Shown here: positions 56,218-64,000 of the stretch, piece by piece
How positions within the stretch are numbered: position 1 is the first letter of the stretch
Layout: each line of letters begins with the position of its first letter
DNA from: Polynucleobacter sinensis
Lineage (GTDB): Bacteria > Pseudomonadota > Gammaproteobacteria > Burkholderiales > Burkholderiaceae
Direction: 5' to 3'
NCBI RefSeq assembly: GCF_001595985.1
Contig: NZ_LOJJ01000002.1
Span: 186,001-250,000, forward strand
DNA: 64,000 nt
Notes under the pieces: model-generated
Database searches by the model: none
What the model saw: only the letters and a program-made list of their open reading frames with translations
What the model was told of the DNA's origin: nothing
Made by a program: the position numbers and the translations under genes

Positions 56218-57831
56218 ATGACTTCACCCCGCTTTCGTCTTACCCAACTCAGCGCCCTTGGTTTAATCCTGGGTCAAGCGCTTGGACTGGTCTCGAACTC
56301 ATCCAGCGTATTTGCACAGAGCCCTACTGGGATAAAGCCTGCATTACCGACACCCATGAGTGCCCAATCTTTAGTGGGGCTGGATGCACCACCCCAAATG
56401 GTGGCTGCCCCGAAGCAAGCTATCCCCATTAGCGAAGTTCCCTCTTATGTCACCCCGAATGGCGCAGCTCGATCAGGACAGGCAACAGACTTAATTCGTT
56501 TATATCAAGAAGCTGCATTTAGTGATCCCGTCTTAAACGCTGCCCGCTTTAACTACCAAGCAAGCAAAGAACTGTTTTGGCAAGGTCTATCTCTTTTGCT
56601 TCCTCAAGCCACTGCCGTGCCTGGTGGTACACGCTACTTCCAGCACACTGCCGGTAATGCACCTGCAAATGCCTTAACGGGTTCACGTGTATACGACCAA
56701 AAAAACTATACCGTCACCTTGACTCAACCCGTATTTAATATGGCTGCCCTAGAAGCATTTAAACAGGGTGACTTAAATACCAAAATTGCGGATATGCGCT
56801 TTTATCTCGCGCAACAAGACCTCATCATCAGGGTGTCCCAAGCCTATTTTGATGCTTTAACCAGCCAAGATAATGTCGAGCTCTATCGCAATAAGAAGAG
56901 CTTAATCAAACAGCAACTCGAGATTGCTCAAGCAAAGTTTGATGCTGGACTTGCAACAGTAGTAGATATCAACACCGCACAGGCGGCATACGATCTAGCA
57001 AGCTCACAAGAAATTGCTGCCCAAGCCGATCTCGTAGTGAAGCGCGGAGTACTTGAGCAATTAACTGGTCGTCCAATTGGTGCATTAAAGCCACTGACTA
57101 AAGAAGCAAAAATTGATGGGGTTCTGAAAGATCCTCGATCCAATAATAAGGATGGCAAAGGGATCCCGATCGCTGAGGGAGTTAACCCACAGCTGCCCAA
57201 AGGCCAAACCTTAGATGACTGGATCTTGCAAGCAGAGACCGCCAACTTCAGTGTTTTGGCAGGTCAGCTCTCCGTCAATTTAGCAGAAAGCTCCTATAGA
57301 GCATCTCAAGCACTGAACTACCCTACCGTGAATTTTGTGGGTACTGCTGGTTACAACACATCGAATGGAACCGCTAATAGCTTGACGCCAGCGCAAACGA
57401 ATATCTATAACAATACGATTGCCTTACAAATGAATATTCCACTGGTATCTGGTGGATATGCTTCCTCAGTCATTCGTCAGAATGCTGCTTTATTGGATGT
57501 AGCCAAAGCAAACTACGATAACGCCCGTCGCACCGCTGCCCAGAACACGCGCGCGGCCTTTACCGGATTTTATGGCGGTCTAGCCAGCGTGAAAGCCTAT
57601 GAGGCTGCTGAGCGTTCATCAAGCTCAGCATTAGAATCTAGCAAGCTCGGATTTCAAGTGGGCACTTTGATCAATATCGATGTATTGATTGCCTTAGATA
57701 CTCTGATTAGCACTCGCTCACAACTTCAGCAGGCGCGATACAACACTATTCTGAATGCGATCAAATTGAAGGCGCATGCTGCAGCTTTATCAGATGAAGA
57801 TCTGATCGCTATCAATACGCTGTTGCGCTAG
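56218..57831 (+). CDS. TolC-family outer-membrane efflux protein
   Basis: A 537-residue protein with a signal peptide (hydrophobic core around 15-30, ending SVFAQ) and two TolC/OEP repeats: LYQEAAFSDPVLNAARFNYQ with KFDAGLATVVDINTAQAAYD, and NFSVLAGQLSVNLAESSYRA with KLGFQVGTLINIDVLIALDT. It forms a trimeric channel across the outer membrane and periplasm for type I secretion or efflux. An unusually long Pro/Ala-rich segment (about 35-90) precedes the first repeat. No inner-membrane partners are adjacent. Confidence 0.93.
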   Translation: MTSPRFRLTQLSALGLILGQALGLVSNSSSVFAQSPTGIKPALPTPMSAQSLVGLDAPPQMVAAPKQAIPISEVPSYVTPNGAARSGQATDLIRLYQEAAFSDPVLNAARFNYQASKELFWQGLSLLLPQATAVPGGTRYFQHTAGNAPANALTGSRVYDQKNYTVTLTQPVFNMAALEAFKQGDLNTKIADMRFYLAQQDLIIRVSQAYFDALTSQDNVELYRNKKSLIKQQLEIAQAKFDAGLATVVDINTAQAAYDLASSQEIAAQADLVVKRGVLEQLTGRPIGALKPLTKEAKIDGVLKDPRSNNKDGKGIPIAEGVNPQLPKGQTLDDWILQAETANFSVLAGQLSVNLAESSYRASQALNYPTVNFVGTAGYNTSNGTANSLTPAQTNIYNNTIALQMNIPLVSGGYASSVIRQNAALLDVAKANYDNARRTAAQNTRAAFTGFYGGLASVKAYEAAERSSSSALESSKLGFQVGTLINIDVLIALDTLISTRSQLQQARYNTILNAIKLKAHAAALSDEDLIAINTLLR

Positions 57832-57835
57832 AAAT

Positions 57836-58861
57836 TTACGCGAGTAGTTTTATAGCGCTATCAAGAACCACCTCCATACTAGGTGGATTTTGAATATCAC
57901 CGACATTAGCAATCCGTTCTGACCAATAACCCTCTGTTTTCCAGCGGGGTGAATCGCAGTAGATTTCTACAGTAGGTTTATCAAGCACGGCTGCCAAATG
58001 GGTAAGACCCGTATCGACTCCGACCGTGAGCGCTGCACCAGAAATAAATGAAAAAGCTTGCTCGATCGAAAAAGCTGGCGGCACAAAGGCATTCGGAATT
58101 TTCGCTGCTAAAGACCGGCTCACTTCCTTCTCTTTGGCACTGCCCCAAGGAAGCACTACCTGATAACCCCGCACTGCCAATTCTTTTCCGAGCGCGATCC
58201 AATCATCATTGGCCCAGCGCTTAGCCTCTCTCGCAGTCGAATGAAAGAAGAGCACATAAGGACTCTTTAAGCCAGCAAGCGGCACCCGAGGAATCCCTTC
58301 AACAAATGATGCTGGATAGAACTGGGGATTATTAGTGCGTGCCAATAATGGCCAATCTAAGGCAGAGCACATCACCCAACGGGATCGATCGACTGCATGA
58401 CATTGTTTTGGGACTTGTACCGACTGGCTATAAAAGCTTCTGGCCAAAGGCTCATATCCTGAGAACTCTGTAGCGTTTGCAAGGCCAGCAACAACTGCAT
58501 GAGCGCTCTTTTTAGCCAAGGCACAGACAATGGCAGACTTGATTAAGCCTTGTGTTTCGATACAGACATCGTAAGTAGTTTCTTGAAGTGCTTTGCGGAA
58601 AGCAAACCACTCTTTCCAAGTAGACAAGCGCAATAGATTTTTCTTCCAACGACGCAAGCCAAAAGGAATGATGCGATCAATCCCCCGGAAATTATTATGA
58701 GAGAGCAATGGCTCTAATAAATGAACATAACCCTCTTCCACCACCCAATCAATTTGCGCATCTGGCAAACGCGCACGCAAATCCCACACAATCGGCAAGT
58801 TATGCAAAACATCCCCGAGGGAGGATAGCTTTACTAACAGGATTTTTGGGGAAGCGCTCAT
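57836..58861 (-). CDS. waaC: Lipopolysaccharide heptosyltransferase I
   Basis: About 341 residues from the ATG at 58861, giving the usual SPKILLVKLSSLGDVLHNLP start; an ATG at 58912 lies inside rmlC. GT9 hallmarks are WVVEEGYVHLLE, HAVDRSRWVM and TVGVDTGLTHLAAVLDKPTV near the C-terminus. It adds the first heptose to Kdo in the inner core. It converges on the TolC-like gene with only a 4-bp gap. Confidence 0.92.
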   Translation of the reverse strand: MSASPKILLVKLSSLGDVLHNLPIVWDLRARLPDAQIDWVVEEGYVHLLEPLLSHNNFRGIDRIIPFGLRRWKKNLLRLSTWKEWFAFRKALQETTYDVCIETQGLIKSAIVCALAKKSAHAVVAGLANATEFSGYEPLARSFYSQSVQVPKQCHAVDRSRWVMCSALDWPLLARTNNPQFYPASFVEGIPRVPLAGLKSPYVLFFHSTAREAKRWANDDWIALGKELAVRGYQVVLPWGSAKEKEVSRSLAAKIPNAFVPPAFSIEQAFSFISGAALTVGVDTGLTHLAAVLDKPTVEIYCDSPRWKTEGYWSERIANVGDIQNPPSMEVVLDSAIKLLA

Positions 58862-58892
58862 GCGAGCATTATCGTATCTTTTGCAGGGCAGC

Positions 58893-59459
58893 TTAAAACT
58901 TGGGCGCAGCATCCCACGCTAGACCGGCAGAGTCCTTGGCATTCATATTGGGCGCTATGCCTTGAGGTAATGGCCATTCAATACCAATAGTAGGATCATT
59001 CCAAGCCAGGCAAGCTTCACTCTGAGGGTGATAGTAATCAGTAGTTTTATAGAGGAATTCCGCAGTCTCAGAAAGCACTAGAAAGCCATGCGCTAGACCG
59101 GCCGGAATCCACAACTGCCGATGGTTCTGAGCGCTTAACTCGATACCCACCCACTTTCCATAGGTTGGTGAATTCTGACGAATATCTACTGCTACATCGA
59201 AAACACTTCCCGCCACCACACGCACTAATTTACCTTGTGTATGCTCCAACTGATAATGCAAGCCACGTAAAGTCCATTGACGAGAAAAGGAATGGTTATC
59301 TTGAACAAAGTTGACCGATAAACCTGTAGCAACTGCAAAATCTTGCGCATTAAATGATTCAGTAAACCAACCGCGCTCATCACCAAAGACTTTAGGCTCA
59401 ATCACCAAAACATCATGAATCGCTGTTGGCGTTACTTGAAGCTTAGTACTTGTGCTCAT
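58893..59459 (-). CDS. rmlC: dTDP-4-dehydrorhamnose 3,5-epimerase
   Basis: A 188-residue cupin. [20 protein letters not shown], the catalytic His in [39 protein letters not shown] and [13 protein letters not shown] are canonical for RmlC, unlike the divergent paralogue at 13265. It makes dTDP-4-keto-L-rhamnose. The start overlaps the rmlA stop by 4 bp. Confidence 0.96.
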   Translation of the reverse strand: MSTSTKLQVTPTAIHDVLVIEPKVFGDERGWFTESFNAQDFAVATGLSVNFVQDNHSFSRQWTLRGLHYQLEHTQGKLVRVVAGSVFDVAVDIRQNSPTYGKWVGIELSAQNHRQLWIPAGLAHGFLVLSETAEFLYKTTDYYHPQSEACLAWNDPTIGIEWPLPQGIAPNMNAKDSAGLAWDAAPKF

Positions 59460-60379
59460 CCAATCATCTTCTTATGAGAAAGCGCTACAGGTTGAGCCGA
59501 GGTATTGAGTTCATTCAAGATACGGTTTAAGTACTGACCATAACTATTCTTACTCAGTTGGGAAGCTACCTTTTGCACATCTTCTGCGCTAATCCAACCT
59601 TGACGATAAGCAATCTCCTCTGGACAAGCTACCATCAGGCCTTGACGCTTTTGAAGGGTCGCAATAAAACCTGCAGCATCTAAGAGTGAGTCGTGAGTTC
59701 CAGTATCTAGCCACGCAAAACCGCGACCCATGATTTCTACATTGAGTTCATTCTTTTCTAAATACACACGATTCACATCTGTGATTTCTAACTCGCCACG
59801 CGCGCTAGGCTTAATCGATGAGGCGATATCACACACTTGATTGTCATAGAAATAAAGACCGGTCACCGCATAGCTACTTCGTGGCTTAAGGGGCTTTTCT
59901 TCAATCGAGAGTGCCTTGTAATCCTGATCGAACTCCACTACACCATAGCGCTCGGGATCAGTGACATGGTAAGCAAATACAGTTGCACCGCTATGACGAT
60001 CATTAGCGCTATTGAGCTGATCTACTAACTCATGACCATAAAAAATGTTGTCACCCAGTACAAGCGCACTCGGATGATTGCCAACGAAATGCTTGCCCAA
60101 AGTAAACGCCTGCGCCAAGCCATCTGGCGAGGGCTGCACGCAATACTCAATATTTAAACCCCACTGAGATCCATCCCCCAATAATTCGGCAAAACGTGGG
60201 GTGTCATGTGGAGTAGAAATCAGCAAAATATCCCGAATGCCAGCAAGCATTAGAGTGGTCAATGGGTAATACACCATTGGCTTGTCATAGACCGGCATCA
60301 GCTGCTTAGATACCGCTTGGGTTACTGGGTACAAACGGGTTCCAGAACCCCCTGCCAAAATAATGCCTTTACGATTCAT
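59456..60379 (-). CDS. rmlA: Glucose-1-phosphate thymidylyltransferase
   Basis: About 307 residues if translation begins at the ATG at 60379 ([11 protein letters not shown]); an ATG at 60394 adds five residues and one at 60457 lies within rml[21 protein letters not shown] is the dTTP-binding loop, [11 protein letters not shown] and [20 protein letters not shown] are conserved. It makes dTDP-glucose, the first step to dTDP-rhamnose. Member of the rmlB-D-A-C run. Confidence 0.95.
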   Translation of the reverse strand: MNRKGIILAGGSGTRLYPVTQAVSKQLMPVYDKPMVYYPLTTLMLAGIRDILLISTPHDTPRFAELLGDGSQWGLNIEYCVQPSPDGLAQAFTLGKHFVGNHPSALVLGDNIFYGHELVDQLNSANDRHSGATVFAYHVTDPERYGVVEFDQDYKALSIEEKPLKPRSSYAVTGLYFYDNQVCDIASSIKPSARGELEITDVNRVYLEKNELNVEIMGRGFAWLDTGTHDSLLDAAGFIATLQKRQGLMVACPEEIAYRQGWISAEDVQKVASQLSKNSYGQYLNRILNELNTSAQPVALSHKKMIG

Positions 60380-60404
60380 GCGATTGATCGCCATTGCGTA
60401 CTTT

Positions 60405-61376
60405 CTAAATAAGTCCAGCTTGAGCCAAGTGACGGACATACGCCCGAACAGCAACATCCCAAGGCTGATTTAATAGCTGCAATTTTGACATATCGCCTCG
60501 ACCCTCAAAGATTTGACGCAATTTATCGGTCGACATTCGAGAATTCATCGGCCTAGGGGCTGGCAAGGGATATTCACTCGCGGGAATGGGCTCGATTCTC
60601 TCGGGACTAGCTTTTAGGCTAATGCCCGCATCTAAGGCAGACCGTACTGCTAAGACTGCCAAACCGTGCCAAGTTGTCTCACCGGCCGGGACGGCATGAT
60701 AGATACCCGAAGGAAACTGTATGCACTCTGCCTTCTTGCTCATCACCAAGCCCATACTGATTTGCGCCAACCACTGCGCACTAGTGGGCACACCAAACTG
60801 ATCATGAATCACTCGTAGCGCTTCACGATCTTTTGCTAGACGCAAAATAGTGCGAATGAAATTAGCACCCTCGCCATATACCCAACTCGTCCTAAAAATT
60901 GCATATTGCCCTAAACGATTAGCGGTGCTCTTGGCAGCGTTAGCAAATACTCGAGCAATCGCTTCTTCACCAGCAGCCTTGCTCTTCCCATAAATTGCCA
61001 AAGGATTGCGGATATCGTCCTCGAGATAAAAACCATACTTTTCCCCATCAAAGACGTAGTCTGTTGAATAGTGGACAAAAGTAGAACCATGGCTGGCAGC
61101 ATATTGAGCCATTAACTCAGGAGCTCTTGAATTGACCGCGTAGGCCAATTCTTTTTCAGTCTCAGCCTTATCAACAGCCGTGTACGCTGAGGCATTAATA
61201 ATCACATTGGGTTCAAATTGATTTAATAAGGCAGTGAGTGCCTGCCCATCAGCAAGATCACATTCTGCGCGACCGATATATTGAATTTCCAATCCAGAAA
61301 GCGGGGCATCAGAATGCAATTGCGCCCGCAAGGCCTTCCCTAGCTGGCCATCTTTTCCAAATACTAAGATTTTCAT
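60405..61376 (-). CDS. rmlD: dTDP-4-dehydrorhamnose reductase
   Basis: A 323-residue [21 protein letters not shown] is the NADPH loop, [20 protein letters not shown] the conserved centre, and [13 protein letters not shown] the catalytic Yxxx[13 protein letters not shown] near the C-terminus matches RmlD. It performs the last step to dTDP-L-rhamnose. Follows rmlB by 16 bp. Confidence 0.95.
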   Translation of the reverse strand: MKILVFGKDGQLGKALRAQLHSDAPLSGLEIQYIGRAECDLADGQALTALLNQFEPNVIINASAYTAVDKAETEKELAYAVNSRAPELMAQYAASHGSTFVHYSTDYVFDGEKYGFYLEDDIRNPLAIYGKSKAAGEEAIARVFANAAKSTANRLGQYAIFRTSWVYGEGANFIRTILRLAKDREALRVIHDQFGVPTSAQWLAQISMGLVMSKKAECIQFPSGIYHAVPAGETTWHGLAVLAVRSALDAGISLKASPERIEPIPASEYPLPAPRPMNSRMSTDKLRQIFEGRGDMSKLQLLNQPWDVAVRAYVRHLAQAGLI

Positions 61377-61392
61377 GGGCTGATTGCTTTAC

Positions 61393-62451
61393 TTAGCTGT
61401 ATTGCTTTTGCAACCAATCGCGATAAGAGCCGCTGACCACGCCCTCCACCCATACTGGATTATCCAAATACCACTGAACTGTTTTACGAATACCGCTCTC
61501 AAATGTTTCCGCAGGACGCCACCCTAATTCACGCTCAATCTTGCTGGCATCAATCGCATAGCGACGATCGTGTCCTGGGCGATCTTTGACATAGGTAATT
61601 TGCTCAACATAGGACTTACCGTCAGAACGCGGCCTTAATTCATCCAAAATTGCACAAATCGTTTTGACCACATCGATATTCGCTTTTTCATTCCAACCGC
61701 CAATGTTGTAGGTCTCACCCAACTGACCTCTCGCCAAAACTTCACGAATAGCCGAGCAATGGTCGCCTACATAAAGCCAATCGCGAATTTGCTGTCCATC
61801 ACCGTAAATGGGCAAGGACTTGCTATTGAGCGCATTAAGAATGACTAGCGGAATTAATTTCTCAGGAAAGTGATAGGGGCCATAGTTATTGGAGCAATTG
61901 GTCGTCACTACTGGGAAACCGTAGGTATGAAACCAAGCCCGCACTAAGTGATCAGAGGCTGCTTTAGAGGCCGAGTATGGGCTATTGGGCTCATAGGGAT
62001 TGGTCTCAGTAAATGCAGGGTCCGTTACTGATAATGACCCATACACCTCATCGGTAGATACATGATGAAAACGAAATACCCCTTTAGCCGACTCGTCTAA
62101 ACCATTCCAGTACTCGCGCGCGCACTCGAGAAGGTTAAAGGTGCCCACAATATTGGTGTTTACAAATTCTGCTGGGCCATGAATCGATCGATCAACATGG
62201 CTCTCGGCTGCGAAATTGACGATCGCTCGGGGTTGGTACTCCTTGAGCAATTTAGTGACCAATTCTTTATCGCCAATATCGCCATGAACAAAAATATGAC
62301 GCGGGTCATTCTTCAAAGACTCAAGGGTTGCTAAATTACCGGCATAGGTCAACTTATCCAAATTGATAATGCCTTCATTTGCAGGCTCTCTTAGCCAGTC
62401 AAGAACAAAATTGCCACCAATAAAGCCAGCGCCACCAGTTACTAAAATCAT
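61393..62451 (-). CDS. rmlB: dTDP-glucose 4,6-dehydratase
   Basis: A 352-residue [64 protein letters not shown] and [15 protein letters not shown] (YxxxK) are all canonical. It converts dTDP-glucose to the 4-keto-6-deoxy sugar. First gene of the rmlBDAC run; upstream is a DUF5672 gene on the same strand, 63 bp away. Confidence 0.97.
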   Translation of the reverse strand: MILVTGGAGFIGGNFVLDWLREPANEGIINLDKLTYAGNLATLESLKNDPRHIFVHGDIGDKELVTKLLKEYQPRAIVNFAAESHVDRSIHGPAEFVNTNIVGTFNLLECAREYWNGLDESAKGVFRFHHVSTDEVYGSLSVTDPAFTETNPYEPNSPYSASKAASDHLVRAWFHTYGFPVVTTNCSNNYGPYHFPEKLIPLVILNALNSKSLPIYGDGQQIRDWLYVGDHCSAIREVLARGQLGETYNIGGWNEKANIDVVKTICAILDELRPRSDGKSYVEQITYVKDRPGHDRRYAIDASKIERELGWRPAETFESGIRKTVQWYLDNPVWVEGVVSGSYRDWLQKQYS

Positions 62452-62514
62452 GATTAGCCAATAGTTATTAAGTTTAGAGCCATTTTAAAACGATTTAGAG
62501 CCGCTTTAAGGCAA

Positions 62515-63312
62515 TCATCTACCCACCAGCGCTTTGATCTTCAGGGCGAGATATCTTTTTCTGAGCTTCCAGGTAAATTGAATACGCGCACCAATCAATG
62601 TTGCAAGCTGATATTGCTGATTCGCCAGGAGATAATCCACTAGATCAAATGCATCAACCCCTTTTAAATAGGAATCTGGAAGCATGGTTAAAAATTTGAG
62701 AAGCTCATCATTGCTGAGCACCCTTCCGAAATTAAAGAAACCATGAAACCCAAATGCATCATGCCACTCGGAACGCTCAACAGCAAACTGTTCAGCAATC
62801 TTCATAGGCGCAATCTTGATATGACATTCAGTTTCGAGAAAATCTTTGTTGTCTACACAAATACAAAAATCTTCCGGATGCCGCTTAATAAATTCTGGGC
62901 GCTTAATCGCCTGTAAAAGCTTGACTGATCGAAGAGAAAATCCACCATTACCAACCGGCGTCTTCGGGTGATGAGGCCACACCGGACCAATATAGTCATA
63001 ATCTAAAAATTCCGATCTCCAAAGCTCTGGATGGGTGATAAAACTATCCCACTGAATAATCAATACATGGGAATCCTTCACATAATGATCTATTCCAGTT
63101 AACAAGAAATCCGAATAGTCTTTGGTAGTGGAAATTGGGGGTGCTTGAACGTATTCAATTTCAGAGCGCTGACCCGAAACGCGACTCAAATCCGTAATGA
63201 GCACCACATTCTTAAAAGTTGTCTCTCTTAAGCACCGATCAATAGCCCAATGTGCTAATTGAGGATCTCGCGTTTCAACGCAAAGTAAAGTGACATTAGA
63301 GAGCTCGAGCAT
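62515..63312 (-). CDS. DUF5672 family protein (putative glycosyltransferase)
   Basis: A 265-residue protein with the same blocks as the gene at 10936: VLIIQWDSFITHPELWRSEF, LDYDYIGPVWPHH, GNGGFSLRSVKLLQ, FAVERSEW and FGFHGFFNFGRV. QWDSF replaces HADGF, with Asp conserved. It lies just before the rhamnose genes and after a DUF6492-like gene, suggesting a role in rhamnan or core glycan assembly. Function is not proven for the family. Confidence 0.7.
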   Translation of the reverse strand: MLELSNVTLLCVETRDPQLAHWAIDRCLRETTFKNVVLITDLSRVSGQRSEIEYVQAPPISTTKDYSDFLLTGIDHYVKDSHVLIIQWDSFITHPELWRSEFLDYDYIGPVWPHHPKTPVGNGGFSLRSVKLLQAIKRPEFIKRHPEDFCICVDNKDFLETECHIKIAPMKIAEQFAVERSEWHDAFGFHGFFNFGRVLSNDELLKFLTMLPDSYLKGVDAFDLVDYLLANQQYQLATLIGARIQFTWKLRKRYLALKIKALVGR

Positions 63313-63335
63313 TATTTTGAGTTCTAGCTTGTGGG

Positions 63336-64000
63336 CTAGATAAAGCCCGCCAGAAGAGAGATCTTAAATTGTGCCTTCTTGAGGGCTCGCTTAATTGTTC
63401 TCCAGACCCTAGACGCCATGCTTTTGTTTGAAGGGCCAAAATCTCCCCAACTCTCCCAATTGGATTGATACACTACGCCCAAATAGTCATGGGCGAGCAA
63501 TTTCTCTTTATAACCTAGTACCTGATCGGCCCACAACTGATGTTCATAGTGGTAGTGCTTAAATAATTGCTCGCGGGGATATATAGGGATCGCGCGAAAA
63601 TGAATCAAAGACTCGCCATACCAGGTAAATTCCGAGCCACAAAGTAATACGGCATCTAAGAAGCTCATGCCATTAGGCGTTAAATAATGAACATCAAGAG
63701 ATTCCCAAACTTTGGCACTCCACAAAAACGGGGCATAGCCATAATCATAAGTAACCCCCGTGCGACCTAACGCAGCTTTGATGGGTTCACGATCTGCTAA
63801 AAAATGTTGGCGAATTCTTTTGGGACCAAAACGCTCTGTTGCCTGCAATACATCGCGCCCTTCATGAATAACGGAATACGGAATGTCATCCTTGAAAATG
63901 AAATCACTTTCATCGAAATCACGAATAAACACACAATCGGAATCGAGCACCAAATAATTTTTTGAAATCCCAAGACGCCAGAATTCAGATTTAATGACTT
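63336..64000 (-). CDS. DUF6492-like glycosyltransferase-related protein, 5' end outside the window
   Basis: The frame is open to the right edge: codons upstream of the Met at 63953 read SEFWRLGISKNYLVLDSDCV, so the true start lies beyond 64000. KSEFWRLG...YLxLDSDCxFIRDF is typical of DUF6492 proteins, with DSD as a probable metal-binding motif as in GT-A enzymes. DYGYAPFLWSAKVWESL and CGSEFTWYGESL are also conserved. Expected to act in LPS or rhamnan synthesis with the neighbouring DUF5672 and rml genes. Confidence 0.65.
   Translation of the reverse strand, partial: VIKSEFWRLGISKNYLVLDSDCVFIRDFDESDFIFKDDIPYSVIHEGRDVLQATERFGPKRIRQHFLADREPIKAALGRTGVTYDYGYAPFLWSAKVWESLDVHYLTPNGMSFLDAVLLCGSEFTWYGESLIHFRAIPIYPREQLFKHYHYEHQLWADQVLGYKEKLLAHDYLGVVYQSNWESWGDFGPSNKSMASRVWRTIKRALKKAQFKISLLAGFI

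Overview
The window reads as chromosomal DNA of a free-living Gram-negative betaproteobacterium. Protein character and gene neighbourhoods (lpxK/trm112/kdsB/adk, tolQRAB-pal-cpoB-queC, a RibB with a degenerate GTP cyclohydrolase II tail, XerD next to YajQ, moderately A+T-rich coding) fit a small-genome Burkholderiaceae such as Polynucleobacter. The genus is an inference from memory of such genomes, not a database match. Genes are dense. I found no rRNA, tRNA, CRISPR array or intact insertion sequence.

Left part (1-26.1 kb): a large surface-polysaccharide (O-antigen type) locus. It opens with the 5' end of a probable export protein, two paralogous polyprenyl-phosphate sugar-phosphate transferases (398-1516 and 3101-4180), and between them a graveyard of decayed export and CapD/WbpM-type genes (1718-2735). 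Next come glycosyltransferases and an epimerase. A long minus-strand run follows (6055-19003): Wzx flippase, a GT11-like enzyme, GT17, DUF3431 and DUF5672 proteins, a methyltransferase, a complete CDP-3,6-dideoxyhexose pathway (cytidylyltransferase, 4,6-dehydratase, E1 dehydratase, E3 reductase, a 3,5-epimerase-like protein and a short-chain reductase, best matching CDP-ascarylose), and an A+T-rich EpsG/Wzy-like polymerase. A fucosyltransferase, GDP-fucose synthesis (manC, gmd, fcl), an O-antigen ligase-like protein and a frameshifted glycosyltransferase complete the locus.

Middle part (26.2-52.8 kb): housekeeping genes. These include an HPP membrane protein, a HiPIP with a Fur-box-like palindrome upstream, GTP cyclohydrolase I with a histone-H1-like tail, plsY, xerD, yajQ, murB, xseA, an ExbBD-type pair, lpxK-trm112-kdsB, adk, a HigBA-type toxin-antitoxin pair, nrdR, glyA, the tol-pal operon, queC, riboflavin genes (ribE, ribD, ribBX, ribH) split by a minor-pilin cluster, nusB and trmB.

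Right part (52.8-64 kb): a second envelope-sugar block. It holds a GT90 enzyme beside UDP-xylose synthase, uppP, a TolC-like protein, heptosyltransferase I, the dTDP-rhamnose genes rmlBDAC, and two probable glycosyltransferase-like proteins (DUF5672, DUF6492). The last is cut by the right edge.

Taken together, the two sugar blocks supply CDP-dideoxyhexose, GDP-fucose, dTDP-rhamnose and UDP-xylose. They also carry Wzx/Wzy-pathway parts (flippase, polymerase, ligase, lipid-carrier recycling). The sequence thus predicts a heteropolysaccharide rich in deoxysugars. Several loci show decay or on/off-type lesions (export gene remnants, a T7-tract frameshift in a glycosyltransferase, a stop codon in a PilW leader), as expected of surface structures under phage or grazer pressure.
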